Source: an uncultured Veillonellaceae bacterium
Lineage (GTDB): Bacteria > Bacillota > Negativicutes > Veillonellales > Negativicoccaceae
Assembly: GCA_902488965.1 (NCBI GenBank)
Contig: CABTYA010000070.1
Coordinates: 1-5,086 of the forward strand
DNA length: 5,086 bases
Direction: 5' to 3'
The position numbers and the translations under genes are program-made. Positions 1 to 5,086 of the stretch are shown here, in pieces. The notes beneath the pieces are model-generated. The model made no database searches, was not told where the DNA came from, and saw nothing but the letters and a program-made list of their open reading frames with translations. The first letter of the stretch is position 1; each line of letters begins with the position of its first letter.

Positions 1-474
1 GCGAATCGTACCCGATCCGGTGGCCACCGGGCCTGTTAATACAATATCGATGTCCAAATATTCCAAACCGAGCGCAATCGACGCGCAATCGATGATGCAA
101 TCGACCGCGCCGACTTCATGAAAATGCACGTCTTCTGGCGCAATCCCATGGGCCCTGCTTTCCGCCAGCGCCAGTGACCAGAAAATGGATGCCGCGCGTT
201 GTTTCGCGCTGCCTGACCAATCGGCGCGCGCCAAAATGGTTAAAATATCCGGTAAATGACGATGCGTGGTTGTTTCCTGTACATCAACGTTAAAATACGT
301 CGCCGTGATGCCTCGCTTGTTGACCTTTTCAAAAATCAACTCGTAGTCGTCAAGTCCGAGTTTTTGTAACTCATTGATCAGCCAAATCCGTGGCACTCCT
401 AAATCAAGCAATACCCCGACAAACATGTTGCCGCTGATCCCGCTCACGGGATCCAAGTACAATGCCCGTTCCAT
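1..474 (-). CDS. larC: LarC-family nickel-pincer cofactor biosynthesis protein, N-terminal part (runs off the left edge)
   Basis: This is the N-terminal 158 codons of a LarC-type (former UPF0272) protein; the 3' end lies beyond the window. LarC is known as the CTP-dependent nickel insertase that completes the nickel-pincer nucleotide cofactor of lactate racemase and related enzymes, and it acts in the cytoplasm. What I see: an N-terminal LYLDPVSGISGNMF segment (residues 5-18) followed by VGVLLDLG, a THRHLPDIL stretch near residues 73-81, VHFHEVGAVDCIIDCASIA near 117-135, and GPVATGSGTIR at the edge, all in family order. The usual family motif ends GDM; here it is GNM. The ATG at 474 is preceded by AAAGGAAG about 7 bases upstream and overlaps the preceding stop by one base (TGATG), which fixes the start. 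No larA, larB or larE is visible. LarC is sometimes split into two frames in other species, and this cannot be judged here. G+C of positions 1-480 is about 52%, lower than metH. Confidence 0.86.
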   Translation of the reverse strand, partial: MERALYLDPVSGISGNMFVGVLLDLGVPRIWLINELQKLGLDDYELIFEKVNKRGITATYFNVDVQETTTHRHLPDILTILARADWSGSAKQRAASIFWSLALAESRAHGIAPEDVHFHEVGAVDCIIDCASIALGLEYLDIDIVLTGPVATGSGTIR

Positions 475-788
475 CAGAGCACTTCCTTTCGCTGCCTTCC
501 TTTACCCGGACCGTCCTCCGCCACCGCCACACCGGCGGCGCCGAACGTCCGTATCTCATTCAACATATCGAGTGATGCGTCGAGCAGGGACAGCCCCAAT
601 GTCGAGCCGAGTCCTTGCGCCAACGTGAAATTATAATGCAACGCTTCCTGTAATCCCAACTTTTGTAATTGTAATTGGTGCAGGGGATCAGGATACGCCG
701 CCGAGGCGAATACGTAGTCGTTTAGCCGCGGCGCGATCGCTGCCGCCGCTACTGCCGCCTGTCTCCCCGCGATACCGCCTACCGCATC
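474..788 (-). pseudogene. CobT-like phosphoribosyltransferase, C-terminal remnant without a start codon
   Basis: An open frame of 104 codons plus stop reads as the C-terminal part of a CobT/ArsB-type nicotinate-nucleotide:lower-ligand-base phosphoribosyltransferase, the family that activates the lower base of cobamides. Visible blocks are DAVGGIAGRQAAV (residues 1-13), DYVFASAAYPDPLHQLQLQK (24-43), TLAQGLGSTLGLSLLDAS (55-72) and MLNEIRTFGAAGVAV (75-89). They follow the order of the last third of CobT (VDGF..., ...H..AEPGH..., LGEG.GAALALPLLDAA, NEMATF). The N-terminal two-thirds are absent. In this frame there is no ATG, GTG or TTG between the upstream stop near 885 and codon 659, and the TTG at 659 lies inside the domain with no ribosome binding site. 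Homology begins within about ten bases of the metH stop (779), which suggests a deletion joining metH to mid-cobT, or alternatively a sequence error. The Glu expected in LGEG is Gln58. The frame has no internal stops, so any damage is recent or the fragment is still translated. Confidence 0.68.
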
Positions 789-3181
789 GGATCTTCCCGG
801 GTGCCGAAAAATGCCGCCGCAATATCGGCCACGGCCGCGGGGTGTTCCGCATACCGGTCCGCACCGATGTCGGCCGCGTAGCGTTCATTGAGTACGGCAC
901 CGCCGACCACCACTTGCACGTCGGGAATCTCCCGTTTGAGCAAGGCGATGGTTTCCTGCATGGAGACAACCGTCGTCGTCATCAGCGCACTCAAGCCGAC
1001 CAGTCGTGCATGATAGGTGCGACAGGCATCGAGGATCGCTTGGGGCGGCACGTCTTTGCCGAGGTCGATGATCCGATAGCCGTAGTTTTCCAGTACGACT
1101 TTGACAATATTTTTGCCGATATCATGCACATCGTGCCGTACCGTCGCAAGAATAATCGTGCCGCGATCGGCGGCCGTTTCTCCCTTGGCCTCCAGTACCC
1201 GTTTGACTTCGGCAAACGCAACTTGTGCGGTTTGCGAGGCCCGGATCAGTTGCGGTAAAAACAGTTGCTGCGTTTCAAAACGTCGTCCCACCTCATTCAA
1301 TGCGCCGATAAGATCCTCATTGACCACGTCAAGCGGCGCTTTACGGGCGAGCAGTTCTTTTGTCAGTCGCAGCGTTTCCGCTTCCAGTCCGTCGACAATC
1401 GCCGCCAAAATCGTCGAGACGGGCGACGGTGCCTCGGCCTCGTCTTGTACTTTACGAGCCCGGGCGATCCATTCCCGCGCCCCGTCATCGTATCCCGCCA
1501 GCACACGGTAGGCGGCCAATGTATCCGTCATACCCCGATCGCCGGGATTGGCAATCGGGGCGTCCAGTCCGTGGGCCAGTGCCATCTGTAAAAATGTCCG
1601 ATTAATGATCGAGCGTTCCGGCATGCCGAAGGAAATATTGCTCACGCCGAGTGCGGTCGCCACGCCGAGTTCCCGTTTCACGAGAGCAACGGCCTCGGCG
1701 GTAATCCGTACATTTTCCGCACCGGTGCCGAGTGTCAATGTCAGACAGTCAATGAGGATATTTTCTCGCGGGATACCCCATTCCAATGCGCGAGTAACGA
1801 TTTTTTCCGCCAGTGCGAGTCGTCCTTTTGCCGTATCGGGAATCCCGTTTTCATCCAGCGTCAGTCCCAGTACGCAGGCCCCATAGTGGCGAGCGATCGG
1901 CAATACTTGTGCCAGACTGTCCTCCCCCGCATTGACCGAGTTGAGCAGCGGTTTGCCCGCCACCACTCGTGCCGCCGCCGCCAACGCGATCGGTGAGGCC
2001 GTGTCAATCACGAGCGGCGTACCCGTCACCGCTTGTACGGCACGTACCGCCCGCGGCAAGAGTGTCGGTTCATCGACACCCGAGGTACCGATATTGATGT
2101 CAAGAAGCGCCGCGCCTTCCCGACGTTGGACAACAGCTTCCCGAACGACACGATCAAGTACGCCGCGACGCAGTTCTTCCTGCAACTCCCGTTTGCCCGT
2201 AGGATTGATTCGTTCTCCGATCATCAGCGGGCCTTGTCCCAAAACGACGGTTTCCGCATAAGAGGACACCCGTGTTACGGGAGTGACGGACGGTCTCGTG
2301 CCGTGCACTTCCCCGCGCAACGCATGCAAGCGTGCCATCAGGGCGGGATCGGTCCCGCAGCAGCCGCCGATGATCTCCACGCCGCGCGACAGGAAATAGC
2401 GCATATGATCAAGATGCGCCTGTACATCGAGTCGACTATGACCGTCGGCATCGGGAATCCCGCCGTTCGGCTGCACGATCAACGGCAGTTTCGTTGCCGC
2501 CAACAAAGCGTCCACCAGCGGTCGTGTCTCCGCCGCCCCGAAGGAGCAGTTGATCCCGACGGCCGTCACGCCGAGTCCTTCCAGTGTTGTCGCCATACTG
2601 ACGACATCGGTCCCCGTAAAGGTCCGTCCCGTATGTTCAAAACTCATCGATGCCAAGACGGGAAGATCGCTGTGTTCGCGGGCCGCAAGAACAGCATATT
2701 TGAGTTCCGCCAAATCGGTTTGCGTTTCGATGATGATCAGATCGACACCGACCGCCACCCCCGCTTCGACTTGTTCCCGATACAAATCATACGCCCGCTC
2801 GGGAGACATATCCCCCGCCGGTGCAAGCAACGCGCCGATCGGCCCGATATCCAAGGCCACGTAAATCGGTCGTGTGCCGTAATCGGCGATATAGCGTTCC
2901 CGTGCCCGCCGCGCACATCCGACGGCGGCATGAATCAAGGCGCTCGGTGTCGTATCCGTATCCGCACATTTGTAGCCGTTGGCACCGAACGTGTTTGTCG
3001 TCAGCACGTCCACGCCGCTCACGAGATAATCATAGTGTATCGACTCGATAAGTGCAGGTTCATGCAGTACGCACATATCGGGCGCAATCCGCAGATCCGG
3101 TCGCCGCCGTTGGACTTCCGTACCCATCGCTCCGTCAATGAGTACGGTCTGCCCGGCAAGAAATGTACTAAATGGTATCAT
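779..3181 (-). CDS. metH: Cobalamin-dependent methionine synthase, three-domain form lacking the reactivation domain
   Basis: This 800-residue protein transfers the methyl group of 5-methyltetrahydrofolate to homocysteine through cob(I)alamin, making methionine in the cytoplasm. Domains in order: a homocysteine/zinc domain (about 1-290) with GINCSFGA (Cys212) and IIGGCCGTDP (Cys274, Cys275) as the zinc cysteines; a pterin-binding TIM barrel (about 315-565) beginning LMIGERINPTGK, with LLDINIGTSGVDE and LGVSNISFGMPER; a cobalamin cap (about 590-670); and a B12-binding Rossmann domain (about 674-790) with DVHDIGKN (His686 as lower axial ligand), LSALMTTT and VVVGGAVL. The E. coli enzyme is about 1230 residues; the missing C-terminal S-adenosylmethionine-binding region is encoded by the gene immediately upstream. 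The ATG at 3181 follows AAAGGAGG with a 6-base gap, inside that upstream gene (14-base overlap). The usual VKGDVHDIG reads VRHDVHDIG here. The last residues may have been altered by the junction with the downstream cobT-like remnant, but no domain is lost. Confidence 0.97.
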   Translation of the reverse strand: MIPFSTFLAGQTVLIDGAMGTEVQRRRPDLRIAPDMCVLHEPALIESIHYDYLVSGVDVLTTNTFGANGYKCADTDTTPSALIHAAVGCARRARERYIADYGTRPIYVALDIGPIGALLAPAGDMSPERAYDLYREQVEAGVAVGVDLIIIETQTDLAELKYAVLAAREHSDLPVLASMSFEHTGRTFTGTDVVSMATTLEGLGVTAVGINCSFGAAETRPLVDALLAATKLPLIVQPNGGIPDADGHSRLDVQAHLDHMRYFLSRGVEIIGGCCGTDPALMARLHALRGEVHGTRPSVTPVTRVSSYAETVVLGQGPLMIGERINPTGKRELQEELRRGVLDRVVREAVVQRREGAALLDINIGTSGVDEPTLLPRAVRAVQAVTGTPLVIDTASPIALAAAARVVAGKPLLNSVNAGEDSLAQVLPIARHYGACVLGLTLDENGIPDTAKGRLALAEKIVTRALEWGIPRENILIDCLTLTLGTGAENVRITAEAVALVKRELGVATALGVSNISFGMPERSIINRTFLQMALAHGLDAPIANPGDRGMTDTLAAYRVLAGYDDGAREWIARARKVQDEAEAPSPVSTILAAIVDGLEAETLRLTKELLARKAPLDVVNEDLIGALNEVGRRFETQQLFLPQLIRASQTAQVAFAEVKRVLEAKGETAADRGTIILATVRHDVHDIGKNIVKVVLENYGYRIIDLGKDVPPQAILDACRTYHARLVGLSALMTTTVVSMQETIALLKREIPDVQVVVGGAVLNERYAADIGADRYAEHPAAVADIAAAFFGTREDPMR

Positions 3182-3758
3182 GGGGTTCCTCCTTTCGTGT
3201 GCAGCCGGTAAGAAAAATAATCGATTTTTCCGGCACCATCAGATGACCGTCCGTCACATGCACACCGATTCGCTTCGACAGTTGCAGGCATGTTGCCAAT
3301 TCCTGATTGAGCGCCAGCGGTACATCACCGTAGCCGGGACTGAAACGCATCGTCATTGCACCGAACGTGTGCTGCAAGTACGCCGCATAGGCATCGACCA
3401 GTACCGATGCCGTCGCGTCGACGACACCCCCCAGTGCAGGATCGGTCGCCATCCATTCACGAATGGTACGATACACGTCCTGCCCGATGGTACAGCCGCA
3501 AACGATGACCTCGTCGCAATCGGCAAAGAGCCGTCCGAGCGAACGATACGGCAACACGGTATCTCCCCAGCAGCCACCGGTATCCGTACTCCGCCACGGG
3601 CGTCGCTGATGCGTTTCCCGATATACGGCGGCCGCATCGACAATCTCCCGCGCCCGATCGAGCCAACGGCGATCGGCCTCACTGATCCGCCGCCGTTTGT
3701 GTCGCAAAAAACGCAGGACGTCGTCTTCATCAAAAAAATCAGCCGGCGTTCGTTCCAC
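3168..3758 (-). CDS. Stand-alone MetH reactivation-domain protein (S-adenosylmethionine-binding partner)
   Basis: This 196-residue protein resembles the activation domain that forms the C-terminus of full-length MetH. It is expected to bind S-adenosylmethionine and support reductive methylation of MetH when its cobalamin is oxidised to the inactive cob(II) state. The clearest signature is RFSPGYGDVPL (138-148), matching the family RxxPGY substrate-binding motif. It is followed by a KRIGVHVTDGHLMVPEKSI block (162-180), typical of the short Firmicute version, and preceded by CGCTIGQDV (87-95) and VVDATASVLVDAYA (112-125). At about 196 residues it is much shorter than the roughly 330-residue E. 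coli domain. The start is GTG at 3758, chosen because AAGGAGG lies 6 bases upstream; it overlaps the end of metF by 20 bases. It ends 14 bases inside metH, so it should be translationally coupled to its presumed partner. There is no membrane segment. The alternative view, an unrelated protein, is unlikely given the motif and position. Confidence 0.88.
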   Translation of the reverse strand: MERTPADFFDEDDVLRFLRHKRRRISEADRRWLDRAREIVDAAAVYRETHQRRPWRSTDTGGCWGDTVLPYRSLGRLFADCDEVIVCGCTIGQDVYRTIREWMATDPALGGVVDATASVLVDAYAAYLQHTFGAMTMRFSPGYGDVPLALNQELATCLQLSKRIGVHVTDGHLMVPEKSIIFLTGCTRKEEPHDTI

Positions 3759-4641
3759 GATGTTCCTCCTTGACCGTTTGCAAGGTGCGGCCGATCCCCC
3801 TTGTGATCGCCTGTGCCACTTCCGGCCGATTCATCACATACAGGTGAATACCGTCCACTCCCGATGACAATAAATCAATAATCTGCTCGCACGCATACGC
3901 AATGCCCGCATCATACATCGCCTCCGGCGCATGCTCGTAGCGGTCGAGCATCCGGCGAAACTTCGGCGGCAAACTCGCCCCCGACAACGCGGTCATTCGC
4001 ACAATCTGCGTCTTATTCAGACAGGGCATGATGCCGGCTGAAATCGGCACATTGATGTCGATACTGCGGGCCGTTTCCAAAAAGCGGAAAAACGCGTCAT
4101 TGTCAAAAAACAGCTGCGTCACCAAAAAGTCCGCCCCCGCATTCACCTTATCTCGCAAGCGGATCAAATCCGCTGTCAGGCTGCGAGCCTCCGTATGGCC
4201 TTCCGGATACGTCGCCGCACCGATACAAAATGCGTGCTTGGAGCGCACGTAAGCCACCAACTCATTGGCATAACGGAATCCGTCCGCGGGCGTTTCGCCG
4301 TCTTCTCTGTGATCGCCGCGAAGCAACAGCGTATTTTCAATTCCCGCCGCTTCGATCCGCGCCAAAATCTCCGCCAATTCCGCTTGCGAATATCCCACGC
4401 AAGTCAAATGCATCAACGGCTCGATGTCCAGCTCCTTGCGGATATACTCCGCCAATTTCAACGTCAACATACCGCGTGCCGCCCCCGCCGCACCATACGT
4501 CACCGACATATAGTCGGGATGCCATTGGGTCAACTCATGCAATGTCGCCACCATATTGTCCAAATCGCCTTCCCGTTTCGGCGGGAACACCTCAAACGAA
4601 TATAACGGCCCTTCTTTTTCATACTTGTCTTTGATTTTCAT
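3739..4641 (-). CDS. metF: 5,10-methylenetetrahydrofolate reductase
   Basis: This 300-residue protein is full length for bacterial MetF (E. coli 296). It is an FAD enzyme that reduces 5,10-methylene- to 5-methyltetrahydrofolate, the methyl donor for MetH encoded two genes downstream. Conserved blocks are YSFEVFPPKREGD (14-26), with Glu17 matching the catalytic Glu28 of E. coli; SVTYGAAG (46-53); HLTCVGYS (78-85); LLLRGDHRED (105-114), with Asp110 in the flavin region; GAATYPEGHTEA (141-152); FLVTQLFFDND (172-182); and ISAGIMPCLNK (200-210). The ATG at 4641 is the first codon after the T-box terminator (U tract ends at 4661). Its ribosome binding site is only moderate (GGGAAAGAAGATCCGT before ATG), weaker than those of the next two genes. 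No MetV- or RnfC2-type partner is visible, so a biosynthetic role fits better than a Wood-Ljungdahl role. It is the first gene of the operon and is under T-box control. Confidence 0.97.
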   Translation of the reverse strand: MKIKDKYEKEGPLYSFEVFPPKREGDLDNMVATLHELTQWHPDYMSVTYGAAGAARGMLTLKLAEYIRKELDIEPLMHLTCVGYSQAELAEILARIEAAGIENTLLLRGDHREDGETPADGFRYANELVAYVRSKHAFCIGAATYPEGHTEARSLTADLIRLRDKVNAGADFLVTQLFFDNDAFFRFLETARSIDINVPISAGIMPCLNKTQIVRMTALSGASLPPKFRRMLDRYEHAPEAMYDAGIAYACEQIIDLLSSGVDGIHLYVMNRPEVAQAITRGIGRTLQTVKEEHRGTNAG

Positions 4642-4660
4642 ACGGATCTTCTTTCCCTAT
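4642..4660 (-). promoter_or_regulatory. Leader tail with ribosome binding site of metF
   Basis: The 19 bases between the terminator U tract and the metF ATG read ATAGGGAAAGAAGATCCGT on the coding strand. The purine-rich GGGAAAGAAG is the only candidate ribosome binding site. It matches the consensus less well than the AAGGAGG sites of the two genes downstream. Confidence 0.5.
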
Positions 4661-4698
4661 AAAAAAAGCCCTCTCCCTGATTGCTCAGGGACGAGGAC
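4661..4698 (-). terminator. Intrinsic terminator of the T-box leader
   Basis: On the coding strand GTCCTC-G-TCCCTGA pairs with TCAGGGA-GAGGGC around a GCAA tetraloop. There is one bulged G and one G-U pair, and seven U residues follow (4667-4661). The 5' arm (CTCGTCCCT) is the same stretch that forms the 3' arm of the antiterminator, so the two structures are mutually exclusive. The default state stops transcription before metF. Confidence 0.93.
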
Positions 4699-4701
4699 AC
4701 T

Positions 4702-4715
4702 CGTGGTACCACCCT
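4702..4715 (-). promoter_or_regulatory. T-box consensus element (antiterminator bulge)
   Basis: The coding strand reads AGGGTGGTACCACG, against the family consensus AGGGTGGNACCGCG. The variable base after UGG is U, which would pair with an A discriminator at the uncharged tRNA 3' end. Confidence 0.95.
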
Positions 4716-4830
4716 ACTTCATCTGCGCTGCAGACCTCATTCATGTACGGCTCAAAGAGCGATACACCAGTGCAGTGACGGGCACACCCGGCACGACCTT
4801 GCCTTGCAGCTCAGCCGGCAGCTCCGAGTC

Positions 4831-4833
4831 CAT
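4831..4833 (-). promoter_or_regulatory. Specifier codon AUG (methionine)
   Basis: AUG sits in GAA-G-AUG-G-AC on the 3' side of the specifier loop, opposite AGUA. The overlapping UGG one base downstream would read as Trp. It fits less well because of its spacing from GAA, because tRNA-Trp usually has discriminator G rather than A, and because the genes controlled make methionine. Confidence 0.82.
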
Positions 4834-4941
4834 CTTCCGCAACGGTTATGATCGCCCGTTTTCACCGACTCGGGCTCTCTGTCGGTCGTCTGCGTTGCGT
4901 ACTCTTCTCTTCATCGCTTTTCACATATGTAAATTACAAGC

Positions 4942-4971
4942 ATGATACCAAATCCGTCGACCGATTGTCAA
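4942..4971 (-). promoter_or_regulatory. Sigma-70/SigA-type promoter of the metF operon
   Basis: A perfect -35 box TTGACA (4971-4966) and -10 box TATCAT (4947-4942) are separated by 18 bases. A start site near 4935 places the T-box stem I immediately downstream. The -35 box overlaps the TGA stop of the upstream reading frame, so the promoter begins where that gene ends. No operator palindrome is obvious. Confidence 0.83.
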
Positions 4972-5086
4972 ACGCTTTGGAAAATGATCACGTGCTTCTC
5001 ACCAATCGTACCGCGTGCACGAGCGGTATCACCGAATACGTAAGGACGCTCCTGTGTCCACGGCACCGGCTGTCGATAGCCGATCA
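4968..5086 (-). CDS. C-terminal end of an unrecognised protein (5' part beyond the right edge)
   Basis: An open frame enters from the right edge and ends at TGA 4970-4968, giving 38 residues that start IGYRQPVPWTQERPYVFG and end KHVIIFQSV. The other two minus-strand frames of this stretch contain stops (one right at the edge, one at about 5031), and the end abuts the metF promoter, so this is likely a real gene terminus. I do not recognise the family. The segment is soluble-looking, rich in Arg, Pro and aromatic residues, and ends in a short hydrophobic strand. No terminator separates it from the T-box leader, so read-through transcripts would also meet the T-box. Confidence 0.55.
   Translation of the reverse strand, partial: IGYRQPVPWTQERPYVFGDTARARGTIGEKHVIIFQSV

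Larger units (their letters stand above)
4661..4935 (-). promoter_or_regulatory. T-box leader (tRNA-sensing riboswitch), methionine-specific
   Basis: About 275 bases of leader RNA carry the T-box hallmarks. Stem I: GATGAAGAGAAGAGTA (4915-4900) ends in the AGUA of the loop-E motif. CGCAACG then pairs with CGTTGCG, with an apical part containing ACAGAGAGCCCG and GGTGAAAACGGG. The 3' side of the specifier loop is GAAGATGGAC, giving specifier AUG (4833-4831) at the usual position, one base after the loop-E GAA. A small hairpin TCTGC-AGC-GCAGA (4734-4722) may be stem III. The antiterminator (4715-4687) has AGGG/CCCU, the 7-base bulge UGGUACC, and ACGAG/CUCGU with loop UGUC. The bulge UGGU suits an ACCA tRNA end (discriminator A), as expected for tRNA-Met. 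Uncharged tRNA-Met should stabilise the antiterminator and switch on metF and the genes behind it. The 5' end is inferred from the promoter. Confidence 0.93.

Noticed and set aside
474..659. The cobT-like frame taken as a complete 61-residue gene starting at TTG 659.
   Set aside because: CobT homology continues in frame upstream of 659 to about 788, and no ribosome binding site precedes the TTG, so this would not be a true start.
688..969. A 93-codon minus-strand frame overlapping the metH end and the cobT-like remnant.
   Set aside because: It lies in a different frame from both, and its translation shows no family resemblance; it is a shadow of metH.
2033..3211. A 392-codon open frame on the plus strand, opposite the N-terminal half of metH.
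   Set aside because: It is fully antisense to a certain metH. Its translation is rich in Arg, His, Pro and Cys with no recognisable motif, as expected for a GC-rich shadow frame, and no ribosome binding site or promoter supports it.
3138..3773. A 211-codon plus-strand frame opposite the MetH reactivation protein.
   Set aside because: It is antisense to a well-supported gene and has low-complexity Arg/His/Pro composition. It spans two gene overlaps on the other strand, and no domain is recognisable.
4830..4832. A possible UGG (tryptophan) specifier overlapping the AUG in the T-box specifier loop.
   Set aside because: Spacing from the loop-E GAA favours AUG. The UGGU bulge suits discriminator A (tRNA-Met) rather than the G typical of tRNA-Trp, and the genes controlled are methionine genes.
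4556..4945. A 129-codon plus-strand frame crossing the metF start and the T-box leader.
   Set aside because: It covers the structured T-box RNA and the start of metF on the opposite strand, so it is a by-product of those sequences and not a gene.

Overview
The window is a compact minus-strand methionine (one-carbon/cobalamin) operon from what looks like an anaerobic Firmicute. Three features suggest this: a tRNA-sensing T-box leader, strong AAGGAGG ribosome binding sites, and a short cobalamin-dependent MetH whose reactivation domain is encoded separately. A GC-rich member of the Negativicutes is a reasonable guess, but it is an inference from gene style and not a proven placement.

Read in the direction of transcription (right to left): 5086-4968 is the C-terminal end of an unrecognised protein. 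A sigma-70-type promoter (TTGACA/TATCAT) starts within that gene's stop codon. About 4935-4661 is a complete T-box leader with an AUG (methionine) specifier, a canonical antiterminator and a competing intrinsic terminator. Next come metF (4641-3739), a stand-alone MetH reactivation-domain protein (3758-3168) and metH (3181-779). The last two junctions overlap by 20 and 14 bases, and each downstream gene has its own strong ribosome binding site inside the previous gene. After metH there is a 104-codon open frame that matches only the C-terminal part of a CobT-type phosphoribosyltransferase and has no usable start codon (788-474). The N-terminal 158 codons of larC follow, overlapping by one base and running off the left edge.

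The three methionine genes form one pathway. MetF makes 5-methyltetrahydrofolate, MetH uses it to methylate homocysteine through cobalamin, and the small partner protein is expected to bind S-adenosylmethionine for reductive rescue of oxidised cobalamin. The T-box makes transcription depend on uncharged tRNA-Met, that is, on methionine shortage. The cobT-like remnant (cobamide lower-ligand activation) and larC (nickel-pincer cofactor synthesis) are less expected passengers. The region 1-480 is about 52% G+C by hand count, while sampled stretches of metH are near 63%.

The genes themselves are known families, and I do not see a wholly new system. The points most worth a second look are the startless cobT-like fragment abutting metH, the Gln in place of the expected catalytic Glu in that fragment, and the Met-specific T-box driving a split MetH operon that runs on into larC.
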